DNA of 64,000 nt, taken from contig JAPWDM010000009.1 in the NCBI GenBank assembly GCA_035578155.1, positions 558,001 to 622,000 of the forward strand. Reading direction: 5' to 3'. Made by a program: the position numbers and the translations under genes. Under the pieces are notes generated by a model. It had not been told where the DNA came from. It did not search any database and saw nothing but the letters and a program-made list of their open reading frames with translations. Shown here piece by piece: positions 12,121 through 23,645 of this stretch. This stretch comes from Brachynemurus nebulosus (taxonomy: Eukaryota; Arthropoda; Insecta; Neuroptera; Myrmeleontidae). Each line of letters opens with the position of its first letter. Within the stretch, counting starts at the first letter, position 1.

Positions 12121-12902
12121 TGCGGCCCATACACGGTTCAACTTGTTGTACTACCTAGTTGTACTACAAGTTGAACTGTTTGCCATATACACTATTAAAT
12201 TATTCATTCAACTTGTTGTCCAACTTCAGTTATTCCCAATTTTTGAAAAAGAGAACTTCGTTAAAATTATGAATAAAATTCTTGCCTTAGCAGTAATTGC
12301 AGAAATTAGTAAAGAAAGCTTGAGTAAACGAAAAAAAAAGAAAATAGAGCAAAGAGTGGTTGGGAAAAAAATTTTCTAGTGAAAAACTATTTAAAAAATT
12401 AGTGAATGTGAACCAGACGATTACAAAAATTATATGCGAATAAACGAAGAAATTTTTAATGATATTTTAGTAAAAATAACACCTTTAAGAAGCAAAGAAG
12501 ATCCGTTTATGCGTGATGCAATATCTGCAAATACACACTTGGAAATTACATTAAGGTTTCTTGCAACGGGGAATTCTTTCAAATTTAAAATTTTCAAATG
12601 CGGTATCACCGCAAGCTATTGGAAATAACAAACAAAATCAAATATTTAAACTTTCCAATTGTTACCGCTGTAAATATTTTGTTGATTACACTCTTTACAG
12701 CATATATGTACCGGTTTTGTTGTCCAACTACCCCACACACAGTACAACATGTTCATAGACCATTTGCTCCGCCCACGTAAAATCAAAATATTTTGATTTT
12801 ACTTCAACCGTTTATGCAACCATCAGAATAGTTGACCAACTGCCCCACACATGATTCAACATGTTGTACAACTCAACCAAGTTGAACCGTGCATGGGCCG
12901 CA
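12121..12902. mobile_element. PIF/Harbinger element, internally deleted, 782 bp
   Basis: The tips are TGCGGCCCATACACGGTTCA and the complement of TGCGGCCCATGCACGGTTCA, flanked by TAA duplications at 12118-12120 and 12903-12905. It carries the N-terminal part of a Harbinger transposase (next entry) but no nuclease core. It interrupts the gene-family pseudogene on the opposite strand. Additional TTCAACTTGTTG motifs just inside both ends may be transposase-binding repeats (inference). Confidence 0.9.
12269..12640 (+). pseudogene. PIF/Harbinger (HARBI1-like) transposase N-terminal remnant
   Basis: A first frame (12269-12379) gives a short lysine-rich N-terminus. A second frame from about 12419 contains YMRINEEIFNDIL, MRDAISANTHLEITLRFLA and TGNSF. 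Near 12575 the match moves to the next frame and continues as NLKFSNAVSPQAIG. This block order (RxxEExF, then LRFLATG, then SPQAIG) is typical of HARBI1/PIF transposases ahead of the DDE nuclease. The catalytic residues are absent because the element is truncated, and at least one frameshift breaks the remnant, so it cannot encode an active enzyme. Confidence 0.85.
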
Positions 12903-13005
12903 TAAGAATTGAAGTAAAAAAAGAGAAACAGGAATGAAAAAAATTAATTTTCAAGGACATCCGGCTATCCATCTTGTTGTATGCATTTAACAAATTGTTC
13001 ACAAA

Positions 13006-13660
13006 GGCTGTCTGTATAGGATCAGTAATACTGTCAGTATTTAGAAATACTGACATTATTACTGATCGTGTATTGATAATACTGAAGTATTCGTATATAC
13101 AATTTATTAGTGATGTCGGATAATTAATCGACTAATCGGTTTAGTCGATTAATTTTGTTTACATTTAGTCATTTTTTAGTCCACTATTTTACCCTTGACT
13201 AAATGACTAAAATGACGAATATTTTTTTAAATGACTAAAAACGACTAATTTAACAGTTTTTCTACATTATTTATTAGACTCGAAAAAATGAAAACTACAA
13301 ATTATTCTTTTGTATGATTTTTTACTTTTATGTGAATAATTCATTGTAATATGTAATTTTTTTTTCGAAAAAATAAAAAATTAAAAATAAAAGTCAATAA
13401 TTAAATTCAAAACATTGTTTTGGAAAGAGTTACATAGGTTACCTTATTCATGAATTCGACTAAAAATTTAGTCGATTAATCGACTATTCTATGCTCGATA
13501 TTTTCGACTAATGACTAAGTTTGTCGGAAAAACAACTTTAATCGGTTAATCGATTAACTGCATCTCGACTCGACATCACTACAATTTATACAATAAAAAT
13601 AATGATTCACTATTTTTGCCAGTAAATACTGACAGTATTACTGATCGTGTACAGGCAGCC
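13006..13660. mobile_element. Inverted-repeat element hosting a hAT insertion
   Basis: The ends GGCTGTCTGTATAGGATCAG and the complement of GGCTGCCTGTACACGATCAG continue into shared TAATACTGTCAGTATTTA. The flanks are AAA on the left and TAA on the right, suggesting a TAA target with one substitution. Leaving the element out restores the reading frame of the minus-strand gene remnant. Without the nested element (13108-13581) it is only about 170 bp. It is probably Harbinger-like, by target and GG tip. Confidence 0.7.
13108..13581 (+). mobile_element. hAT-like MITE, TAGTGATGTCG family, copy 1
   Basis: The tips are TAGTGATGTCG and CGACATCACTA, flanked by the exact 8-bp duplication CAATTTAT (13100-13107 and 13582-13589), which points to hAT. 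Subterminal regions are full of TTAGTCGATTAATCGACTAA-type motifs. No transposase frame is present. A second copy in inverted orientation lies at 28655-29100. Confidence 0.9.
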
Positions 13661-13706
13661 TAAGAGTTCTGCGTTTTCGGCTCTGTGATTACTCATTCGT
13701 GTGACC

Positions 13707-14114
13707 AATACATACACATTTTTTTTTCTCTCAATCGAAGCAGTAGTATACTAATATGGACGCAATAAGCGCAGTTCAAGAAAAGTTGTCAGTGTGTACC
13801 TCAAAAAAACAAGACGTGATAGAAACAAAAGACAAACACTGCCAATATATTCTAGCTAACAGAAAACTATAAGAGTAATCAGTTTTCCGGGTACCGAAAT
13901 CGTGTCACGTAGTGTAATATTTACTCGTAGTTGATAATCGATTGCCGATACATATAGTGTACAAATGTAATATTATAAATGTGCAATAAATTTCAAACGC
14001 AAAAATATTATACAAAACGTATCGGAATTATCGTGTAACTGAATATATGAAGGGATTCATTTTTAATAAGTTGGTGAAAATACAATACGAATTGTATCAT
14101 TTGCGTGTGTAACC
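13707..14114. other. Unannotated AT-rich DNA
   Basis: Nothing beyond the pseudogene edge is recognised. Confidence 0.45.
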
Positions 14115-15035
14115 TCAGCTCTTAAAGCGGGTAAGCGTTTATATATCGTTGTATCGAATGTTTTTGTCAGGTCGTGTGTATACCGAGATTAATCAAATAT
14201 CAACCAATATCAATAAGTTGCACTTGAACGGTTATGTCGTTTAATGTTCTAGTTAAGCGTTATCAAATTTTTTTTTTGCTTTTGTTAAAAATTTTGACGA
14301 TAAATATTCTGTGACTAGTCACAAACCTTTTTATTTGTAATCTTTTTTTGGTATTACTGTATTATGTTATCATCATTTGACTTTTAATGGAGAAAAAAAC
14401 TGATATATACCGGCTTTAATTTTGAAATTATTCCAGGTTAACAAAATTAAGTCTTTTTGTGCAAAGCGGGTAGACAAAATAGAAGCATCTTAATAGAAAA
14501 AACTGTTGGAAGGGGAAAAAAATAAAAAAATCTTCTTTTTACGACGGAATGAGGGAAAAAGCCTAAAAAAATATTTCTGCCTTGTTTGTGGTGATTTTGA
14601 TGTGAAATCACCTGAAGTAATATATTCCAATATGGAGGTTGTAAAGAAAGTTACAGTTAATTGTTAAAAATTTATTATTTTTGTCTTTTTTAAATTTTTT
14701 TTACTTAATTATTATTATTATTGTAAAGTTCTATATGATTAAGAAAGTTTATATTAAAAAATAATAACAGTATTTAATTACATAATGTACTTACCCGCTT
14801 TGCCCAAAGAGGATTACCCGCTTTAGGATACCTATACGGGCAAAGAGGGTTTTTGCAGAGGTTTTGTATTTTATTTATTAAAAATAAAAAATATCGTATA
14901 AAAACTTCTTAAGCGAAGTATCACTTTAAAGTTCGATAACTAATCTATCTGATAATATAATAAAAAAGATTTGATTACCGAGGTCAAAAGCCACTTTTTT
15001 GGGCGTTTAATCTTAGCTTACCCGCTTTGGGCTAC
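14115..15035. mobile_element. Remnant transposon with AAAGCGGGTAAGC motifs
   Basis: AAAGCGGGTAAGC (14124) and its complement GCTTACCCGCTTT (15018) bracket the region. Further copies of ACCCGCTTT or AAAGCGGGT occur at about 14465, 14793 and 14816. This layout (a G-rich tip motif repeated subterminally) matches the other G-tipped transposons in the window. The exact ends and target duplication are not resolved. Confidence 0.45.
14560..14667 (+). pseudogene. Possible C-terminal PHD/zinc-knuckle remnant of a pogo-like transposase
   Basis: The frame reads KKYFCLVCGDFDVKSPEVIY and stops at 14665-14667. A CxxC after an aromatic residue near the C-terminus is typical of PHD-like tails on some pogo-group transposases. 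The second half of the finger is missing. The call is weak and rests mainly on position inside 14115-15035. Confidence 0.3.
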
Positions 15036-15132
15036 TTTCCCCTGGCAAATGACAAATTGGAAGCACAGGGTTGGTGTTGAACTGTTTGAAATGATTCAGG
15101 TTTATCCCTAGAATCTGGGGACAAATACTTGG

Positions 15133-15203
15133 ACCAGTACTCCGAAATTTATAGGAGACTATCTAGGCCCTAGATAGTCTCCTATGAATGTCGGAGTACT
15201 GGT
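15133..15203. repeat. 71-bp near-perfect palindrome
   Basis: ACCAGTACTCCGA and TCGGAGTACTGGT form the outer arms. TAGGAGACTATCTAG and CTAGATAGTCTCCTA form the inner arms, closing on only a few bases (GCC). There is a small mismatch region between the two blocks. It is a strong cruciform candidate, unrelated in sequence to neighbouring elements. Confidence 0.85.
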
Positions 15204-15540
15204 AAATTACTATACATGCGCAAACATAAAGTCCATTAAACGTCAATTTTTATACATTTCACTAATTTATATAATAGACTTGCTACAACCCTCGGAAGGT
15301 TTTTTTGTTACATCTGTTTGCCTATATATTAAATTTACTGATGATTCTTGTTTTCATATTCATCATTATATGATATAGGTAACTACATTTGAGTATATGC
15401 ATCCATTTTGTCATCCCTAGCTATTAAAACAACAATAATATAGTGCATTTGATGTATATCTACATAAAATAATACTCGCTATGAAAATACCGAATTGGGA
15501 CATGTGTGTTTCATTTTCGCATATAGATAATAATAAAGCA

Positions 15541-17549
15541 GGGTCAAGTGGGGCATTTGCAATAACGGGGTTAATGTGATAACATACTATGTCTAGCCAT
15601 ATTGTTTTGTAAACGGGGTTGCCATTTCTGATGTGAAGAAGGTATTACCTTAACTCAAAGCTAACCACCTGTCAACACTGTTTTACCGACGGACGAATGA
15701 GTAACCATTACATTTCGCGGCGGGTGTTCAAGAAACATGGTTCCAAAATTTATAATCTAACTTTTAATCGAGTGTCATCTACATTTCTAATATAAGCTTT
15801 TTATTTTTTTTTTTGTCTAATGGTGTTGCCTTGTGTTAGAAAGATAAATTACAGCTTACAAGGTACAGCCACTATTGCCTGTGCCTCAGAAATTTGCTAC
15901 CTTGGGGTAATTGCAATATAGGCATTATTACATTTACTCAAAAAAAGGAATTAAGCACTACGTAGGCGTTGTACAAAAAAAAGTGAACGATCGTTGGGAG
16001 GTAAAATTTGTACGACGGCGACGCAAGGGTAGTGTTTTTGCATGGCCAATAATGGATGATACTAATCTAGTTACGACTGACTCCATCGTTCAGATATTGC
16101 CTAACCCTAAAATAACTAGACGTGGAATAATATCATTTGATTTTAAGTTCCCCAATATGATTATTTCATAATTTTGATTCAAAATATTTTCCTACCTAAT
16201 TAAGAAATGAAAACATTTTTTTTTTTGAAAAGTTCATAACTTGTGATACAATTGTCCGATCTCATTGAAATAAACACTAAAAAAGTCGTCAAGTGACACA
16301 CATTAAATATAGGTCCTCAGTGGATTACTGTTTCTCAATTTTCGGGGTAAAGTATATAAAGCATTTAAGTACATATTTACGTTTTATTAAAGAAATAGAT
16401 GAATATGTTTGACCATAGACATTAGAAATGAAAGGACCAGTAATTTATATTACGTAAGAAAGATTATACGTACACGTTAAAAAGAGACAAATATTATAAA
16501 TAGCATGTAAAATGCCAATATATATTTCTTTTTCTAGGATACCCCAAACTTTAAAATTAAAATTGAAGCATGGTCAGCCATGTTTGCATTAAAAAATATG
16601 AAAAAATAATGTAAAAATTGTCACTATTTTCACTTTTTAAATTGTGTTTTTTGTTATATTTTTTTAAAGAAAATATTATGGCAACAAATTTTGCAACTAC
16701 AAAATATTAAATCAAAAGATAGAAACTATATTTTCTAATTCAACAAAAACTGTAAAATAAATTTTTTAAATACTTTTTTATTAAAATAATGATAATGATA
16801 GTAATAATACGTTGAATTCTATTAAATAAATATAATTAAACTCAATTTAAATAAAAAATAATAACAAATATTATGTTTTTTAATAATAACGAAAAATAAT
16901 AAATTGCATTAAAATCAACAATGTATAACAATTGCAAGAATCGATTCAAAACCTGTAATATGACATGCGTAGGTAAATTAATAATACTTTAAGATAAGCA
17001 TACAATATGACGATACATGACCGTCTATGACTAATGCGAATACGTTGTGTGGACACACACACATACTTAAGAAGCAGTGTACGTGAGTAAACGAGGTATG
17101 GACTCTCCCCTAACTTAATGTCAATGTTGCACTTCTTGGAGTGTGCGACAAGTGGATTTTTTCTGTATGCGCTATTGATGTTTCAAGAATAGCGAGAATT
17201 TGAACGAAATTATAATAGGTCCGAAGATTCACGAATGTCTTTCTCTTTTATTCCTATTGTCCCAGAATCCAGTCTATACACACTGTTAAAAAATTAGTTA
17301 TGATTATTACATTTGCCCCTTTTGACGGGGTAAATGTAATAATGAGACATGGTACCTAATTTCAGATCTCATGTTTATGAAAATCTACTTATATCTTTTT
17401 TTTTTTCAATACTTAAAGTAATGGATTAGCCTCATATGTGCTTTATGGCAGACATGTATATTCATTCTTAATTTCTAAGAAGTAAATTAGCAGTATGCAA
17501 TTGAATTTATAAATTTAGCTATCATACTCGCAATTGCCCCACTTGACCC
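15541..17549 (+). mobile_element. G-tipped transposon, GGGTCAAGTGGGGCA termini, 2 kb
   Basis: The ends are GGGTCAAGTGGGGCA and its exact complement. The right flank is TA; the left is CA, probably a changed TA. A related GGGGTAAATGTAATAATG motif recurs subterminally near 17327. It contains a decayed coding remnant at 15911-16171. A short segment (16283-16368) also occurs at 23925-24030, so it has taken in other repeat sequence. The TA target suggests the Tc1/mariner/pogo group. Confidence 0.65.
15911..16171 (+). pseudogene. C-terminal remnant of a transposon-associated protein
   Basis: The frame includes KHYVGVVQKKVNDRWEVKFV, a basic RRRRKG stretch, FAWPIMDD, IVQILPNPKITRRG and FDFKF, ending at a stop. 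This pattern resembles the small beta-rich C-terminal module (Y-G-V, V-F-R, F-P-D, I-LP-P, RRG) found in uncharacterised transposon-linked proteins of arthropods and cnidarians. The first Met is only the first in the open frame; the rest of the protein is absent. Its position inside 15541-17549 supports a transposase or accessory origin. Family assignment is from memory and unverified. Confidence 0.55.
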
Positions 17550-18005
17550 TAATATCAAATAATTTATTGCGTTGTGGAAAGAATATATTGCCAACTTAAA
17601 CCACACATGGTCAACGGTGCAATTGTGCTATGTGGTTGGTACCTGTGTTGATTCAATTTTAAAGATTTAAATACAGTTATAGGTATGGGTAGGTTGTGCA
17701 TAAATCGATATCGTCAAAACCACCGAATTTTATTACAATTTTCGATTCAAATTTGAATAAAATCAAGATGAAATTAATCCTCTGAACAACCGTAGAGGCT
17801 GATCGCGATCACCAATCACTCGTGTGTGTGTAATGACTGTGATGTTACCGCGGACGGGTACTGGATGGTAAGATGGATAACACACTCTCAGTGTGTTGGT
17901 CGTGATAACTTTTATAAATGTATAGACAGATGATAACATTACCTCTAATATAATTTTTAATTGTTTATTTATATTTTGTTCATATGTAATTTTTTAAAAA
18001 TATTT
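17550..18005. other. Unannotated DNA
   Basis: Nothing recognised. Confidence 0.5.
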
Positions 18006-18626
18006 GGGTAACTTCAAAAATGTAAACTTTACTGCATCGATGCAGCATCACGACTTTTCTGATGCGTCTAATACTATATGATGCGCTGCTGATGCTCTCT
18101 TGAAATGTGATGCACATTAGATGTTTTTGAACGGGATATTGGCATCATTTAGCCTCTGATTTGGCTATAGATAAGGCAGATAATGTAGCATGATAGACTA
18201 TAGATAATATAGCAATACCGTCCTTGTATAGGTATATTACCTTTGAATTTCAACTTGAACTTACTTGAAATAGAAAATATTAAATTATTTAAATAAAACA
18301 TATTACATACCTATTTTGAGTGCAAGATGTATTCAAATAGTTTAAACAATTTTAATCAAAGGTAAATACATTCATCTTTTTCAACAATTTGTTTTTCGGA
18401 ATTATTCCTGTTGGTGTTAATACCTTCATAATATGGCAAGTAATTATAATTCTACATTATACACATGACATGCATCTTGGGCACGCATCACCAAATTTCT
18501 TGATGCATTGTTTTGACGCATCAAATGCAAAAATGAACTTTTGATTTTTCGTTGTGATGCGTCTGATACGTTTTTGAACTTTTGACTCTGTCTCATGCAA
18601 GCAGTGATGCATTTTTGAAGTTAGCC
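18006..18626. mobile_element. Inverted-repeat element with GATGCGTC-type internal repeats
   Basis: The left end GGGTAACTTCAAAAATG pairs with the right end (complement of GGCTAACTTCAAAAATG). GATGCGTC/GATGCATT-like motifs recur on both sides. The flanks are T-rich, so a target duplication cannot be defined. No coding sequence was seen. Confidence 0.6.
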
Positions 18627-19875
18627 TTTTTTATCACTTATGGCTATTGACTTTGTGTTTATTTTAATTTTTGATTTTTATTAAAAATGTGTGTGTTCGC
18701 ATGTGTTGAATTATTTTATAAATTTCGCTACGTCTTTCTTTCTTTTTCTTTTTTTTTTTTTGAAATTGTTGGATCTTGAAGAAGAAGAAGAACACCGGTC
18801 ACATTTAAATACATATACCTGCTCAATAATATTGCACAAAATTTGAGACTAAATTGAAAAGTTGTACAATATATTGTGTATATTGTACTGATCAAAAACA
18901 ATTCGAAATGTGTAGTGCAATGAGTAGTGAATTATTTTAGGTACGTCTTTTTAGGCTCTGGAAACTAATAAAGTGAGAACAAAATTAAACAAATTGAAAA
19001 CACTATTTTAACCAAATATTATGGGAATAGTTGTCACCAAAGTCAAAAATGATCATTACACGCATTCTTCAACTTTATAGCAAAAAGTAAAAAGACGCTT
19101 TTGTTGTTCGTATTATAACTACCAAATAATATGAAAAAAATATTTAGAAAATGTTAAATTTTATTCTTTCCATTTGTTGTATAAACAATTTTGATTTCCG
19201 TGAGAATTTTCTACATGTCAATGTAAAGGAAAATTACAAAATAAACTTTTTTCGGATTGTCAGATTAATTATATTTTTGAAATGTATGCTCATTATTTTA
19301 GAAATATTGGAATGAAAAATTGGAAAATATAAATTACCCTTGAGATTAAATTACCGACGAATCAGAAACAAAAATTTTAAATCGCAAGCTTTTGTATTTT
19401 TCCGGATAATTTTTAATTTTTATTCAATGATTATTGATATAATCATTATGAAAAGAAATCCCAGATTTAAGAAAAAAAGAAAATATTATCTGTTATCATT
19501 TGTGAATAATCTCTCGTAATCTTAAAAATTAGATTTCGAATGCAAACATTATTTCTTTAAAAGCTTTTATTTAACTTGCTATGTTAGTACCTATCCTTGT
19601 TTACTTCCAGTTCAGCTAGAGGTTTCAAATTTTGTATACATGTACAACTTTGATGACAATGGAACATTGTATAATTAGTTTTGTCCTAAATTCCCTCAAA
19701 ACTAAAATTGTTGATCTTTTTGACATTTCGAATTGTCAAATATTGTCCATTGATTTTACATTACAGTTTTTAGTTTCTATAGTTATGTTTGATTAGGATA
19801 AAATAACCGATTAATAAAACATACGTAAAAAATTACTTCTTTATTTTTTTAAATTAATTGTGATCAGACTAAAAA
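18627..19875. other. Unannotated AT-rich DNA
   Basis: A T-run and a short (GAA)n tract occur near 18750-18792. Otherwise nothing is recognised. Confidence 0.5.
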
Positions 19876-20214
19876 GTATAAAATAAATTTAAGTAAAAAA
19901 ATACATTTTTACAGCAAGTTTTTATTTAAAAATGAATTAAAATGTATAAAATAACTTTGGTGTGAAGTTTGAGACAATGTGCAACATAATTTATAAAAGC
20001 TTGAGGCGTTTAACTACATTTGGTACTTACTAAGGAGTAAAGTAATTACTCACAACTGAAACGAAAATAATTAATAATAGCGTCTCAATATTTTATAAAT
20101 TATATTCTACATTGCTTCAAACTTGACTTAAAAGTTATTTTATACATTTTAATTCATTTTTAAATAAAAGCTTGCTTTAAAAAACTATTATTTTACTTGA
20201 GTTTATTTAAATAC
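19876..20214. repeat. Long AT-rich inverted repeat
   Basis: 19913-19980 and 20109-20176 are complementary over about 68 bp with few mismatches (core AAATGAATTAAAATGTATAA). Weaker pairing extends outward to 19876 and 20214. It is likely an old MITE. The tips are too AT-rich to place exactly. Confidence 0.75.
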
Positions 20215-20864
20215 AAAATTTAACTTCTCTTAAAATGTCAAGAATTTTTTAAATATCACTTGTTTTATGAGGTTTTAATCTTGAATTTATTCAATTAAGA
20301 TTAAAATGTTTTTAATATTCATTATGAAAATAATTTATAAAATATTTTGTCAAATTATTATTTACCTGCCTATAAAATTAATTAAATCCTAAGAAATAAT
20401 TAAAAATTAAGCAAAAAGTTTATAAATTAATAAATTAAATTGTCAAGTCAATAAAATGTGTATTTTCTTTTATACTCTAATCAAAAAGTTAACAATTAAA
20501 TTTATATTTTGTCAAAGATAAATATGTCTTTAAGAAAATTAGATGCGTAATGGATACTTCTCCTGGTGAATTATTTTTATATATATCATAATTATACCAT
20601 AATTCTATGAAGGTGGGGGGGGGGGGAATTCTTTATCGTTGTAAAATAAACGACGACAAATTAAACTACGATAGTAAATTTCGATGATAAATTTAGCATT
20701 AATCATTGGGCCTTTAATTACTACAGAAATATATAAATTCAATAAAATTATATATAAAAAAGTAAAACTTTTTTTTTCTTTTTTGAAAATAATAGTACAA
20801 AACAATACGGAACACATCAAATATCCGAAAATAATAAAACCTCAATTTTTACCGTATAATGAGT
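20215..20864. other. Unannotated AT-rich DNA with a G12 run
   Basis: The G-run lies at 20615-20626. Two overlapping frames on opposite strands (20605-20893) have no domain and are probably chance. Confidence 0.5.
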
Positions 20865-21263
20865 TGTCAATTTACACCGCTTGTAATTATTAGTCTGTTA
20901 CCAGTTGAGATACAGTGAATGTCGTTCTTAATGTCATTGTTTTTTTTTTTTTTTTTTTTTAATCAAATCGTGAAATTTATACAGAAAAAAATATGAAGTG
21001 TGTCGTATTTAAGTGTAAAAATTCTATTGGACACAAACATTCTCAAAATGTAGGGATATCTTTCTTAAAATAATTAAATTTATTTTTAATTGTTGGTTGT
21101 TAGTCACGTAGGACGGCCATGACTGTATATACTATACGTATATATGCAAGTTGCGTAGTCATACATTCGACATATTGCACTAACACATTCATATGTTTGT
21201 GTAGATACAAATGATGTGTGTTTTGTTGTATGTATCATAATCGTTTGGTAGGGGTAGCGGTGT
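20865..21263 (+). repeat. Duplicated THAP-exon segment, plus copy
   Basis: It matches the complement of 26125-26490 along most of its length, including GAGTTG, TAGTCTGTTAC, ATCATAATCG and GGGGTAGCGGTG. The unit spans upstream DNA, a THAP-like first exon (20993) and about 190 bp beyond it. A T20-class run differs between the copies. Confidence 0.75.
20993..21073 (+). pseudogene. THAP-like N-terminal exon remnant
   Basis: A 26-codon frame starts MKCVVFKCKN and ends GISFLK before a stop. THAP zinc fingers begin with M-x-C-x(2-4)-C near the first residue, and a short later F-P-K block follows; here CVVFKC and ISFLK fit those positions. THAP domains occur in P-type transposases and host regulators. 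The remaining Cys/His ligands are absent and no downstream exon is recognised. Confidence 0.45.
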
Positions 21264-21849
21264 TTAGTTATGAAATAAGAAATTTAGATCTTTATATATC
21301 TATGGACCATGGTGCTACAGATGCTGTTTGTACCTTTGTATTAACTTTAGTCATTCAATGAGAATGATTAATTGAGAATTTATAGATAGAATACTAAGAA
21401 TTTATCGATATTTGCGATCTTTTTGTGTTATCTACGCAACTTGAGGTACAATTATACTTGTCAAATTATTTAAATACCAAGCCAATTTGTCACTTAATAA
21501 ATCTTCCAGCTTTTTATTTAGTTTATAAAATATGTAAAAGAGTTGTCAGCTGAAAGTTTTTCAAAGGAGAAAAATTTCATTTTAATTTTTGTTTCTTTTT
21601 GTATTAATAAATTTATAATGACGGAATTGTATGTGAATAAAAAATGAGTCCATAAAGTAGCTGCTAAATAACGCACTTGATGTTTCAAATAACGAAAATT
21701 AAGTATTCACAGTGAATTCAAAGGTAGTTTTTTAAAGTAATTCAAAGAAATTGTATAACGACAGGGAAACTTTTCACGTGTCTTTTTTATGGATGACGTG
21801 CTAAAATTGGAATACATTAGAAATTTTTTTCAACGAAACTCGTTATTAC
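21264..21849. other. Unannotated AT-rich DNA
   Basis: Nothing recognised. Confidence 0.5.
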
Positions 21850-22125
21850 TGAAAAGTTTTTAGAGAATTTCCATTCTGGAAATCATTTATTACAGCGGCT
21901 CTCATGGAACGAGACATCTAGTTTTTACGAAATTTGGTGAAAAAGATCAGAATTTTGGTTGTTTCGCGCCATTTTTGGTAATTTTTTACCAAAATTGGTC
22001 AGAATTCAAAAATTTTTTAATGTTTTTTTACACCATCGAAAAGAGCGTAAAAAATTGCATAAGACAAGCTTTTAAAATATTGTTCTAAGTGAGCAAGTTC
22101 TTGAGAAAAATTGAGAAATTTGTTG
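21850..22125 (+). repeat. Diverged copy of the (TA)n-carrying family, no microsatellite
   Basis: It runs through GAGAATTTCCATTCTGGAAA, TTTACGAAATTTGGTGAA, TTTTTTACACCAT and GAGAAAAATTGAGAAA in the same order as the intact copies. It lacks the (TA)n tract and the 3' GCTGCGACAGGGG end. It lies immediately upstream of copy 22153-22718. Confidence 0.6.
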
Positions 22126-22152
22126 TTAAATTTCTTTACGATACATCCTTTA

Positions 22153-22718
<566 letters not shown>

Positions 22719-22881
22719 GACATTATAATAACAATATTTGTATCTGTTTCATTTTTTAAAATAACTTACTCTTCAAGAACGCGTCATCACTGATTTTGAA
22801 AATTTGTTTACTGTCATAGAGCTATAATTATTTTCGATGGACACAAGTTGTTATATATATAAAATCCACTAATGATCAGTC

Positions 22882-22925
22882 TTTGGAAATTCGTTATGTT
22901 ATGCAGATGCTGCGACTGGGCTATT
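22882..22925 (+). repeat. Solo 3' end of the (TA)n-carrying family
   Basis: GGAAATTCGTTATGTTATGC followed by AGATGCTGCGACTGGG matches the terminal segment of copy A, about 200 bp downstream of it. Confidence 0.7.
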
Positions 22926-23305
22926 TTTTTATATAAAACATTAAACTCTTAATAGACCTTTAAACTAATTTCACGATGTTAATTTCTACATAATAACGGT
23001 CTATATAGTGTCACACCATCTGGTGGCGAAAATGTCAAATATAATTTGGATGAGTTGGTTTTAATTGTGGTAATTAATTTATAACGGAGATACTAATGGA
23101 TATTTCTAAATGGTGTAGGGGTTGTCAAGAGTTAAGAAGTTCACAGACCTTTTACAAAATGGAATTTGTTAAAATCTAGACGATTGTAGTTTTTAGTAAT
23201 TAAGAAACTTGTTCATTTGCTTTAAGAACATTTGCTTAGGTTATAATACTTAACAATCATTATTGATGTAACGACAAATGTCACAACGTTTTTTTTTGCA
23301 GCGTG
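22926..23305. other. Unannotated AT-rich DNA
   Basis: Nothing recognised. Confidence 0.5.
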
Positions 23306-23308
23306 TAA

Positions 23309-23642
23309 GGCTGTCTACACAATTAGTGAAATAAGGAATAAGAAATAAGGAATAAGAAGTATGCCATCTAGTGACGTTGAATGGAACTTTAACGTAACTG
23401 CGGTAATAGGTATATGTAGTTAGGTATTTTTGTACATCAGAATTCATGAAAAAATAACGTTCGTGATGACTTTTTTTGTCACTAAAGTGAAAAGAATCAC
23501 GAATTTTGACATACAAAAGTACCTACATATTTATATCTATGAGCAGTTACGTTAAAGTTCCACTGAGCGTCACTAGATGGCATACTTCTTATTCCTTATT
23601 TCTTATTTCTTATTCCTTATTTCATTGATTGTGTAGACACCC
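23309..23642. mobile_element. 334-bp MITE with ~95-bp inverted repeats, TAA target
   Basis: The tips are GGCTGTCTACACAAT and the complement of GGGTGTCTACACAAT, flanked by TAA at 23306-23308 and 23643-23645. The arms are nearly identical through AAATAAGGAATAAGAAATAA and ATGCCATCTAGTGACG. An inner palindrome lies around GTGATGACTTTTTTTGTCAC. The target and tips suggest PIF/Harbinger. The GGCTGTCT tip resembles element 13006-13660. Confidence 0.85.
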
Positions 23643-23645
23643 TAA

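Larger units (their letters stand above)
11994..13706 (-). pseudogene. Broken member of a GERFHQD-motif gene family, split by two transposons
   Basis: Three minus-strand pieces join in frame once the intervening elements are left out: 13664-13706 (contains NHRAENAEL), 12906-13002 (FVNNLLNAYNKM, then MSLKINFFHS) and 12117 down to about 11994 (RPVSGELGERFHQDI, then MLGDYCWRLKRE). This order matches the C-terminal part of a multi-copy protein family seen in arthropods and other invertebrates, with conserved MSLKIHFLHSH, GERFHQD and DYCW-L-R blocks. Its function is not established to my knowledge. Frame continuity at the 12903 junction (CTT|AGA) is exact, so the coding sequence was open when the element landed. 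The frame runs on to a stop at 11867. The upstream exon(s) are not seen. Confidence 0.7.
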
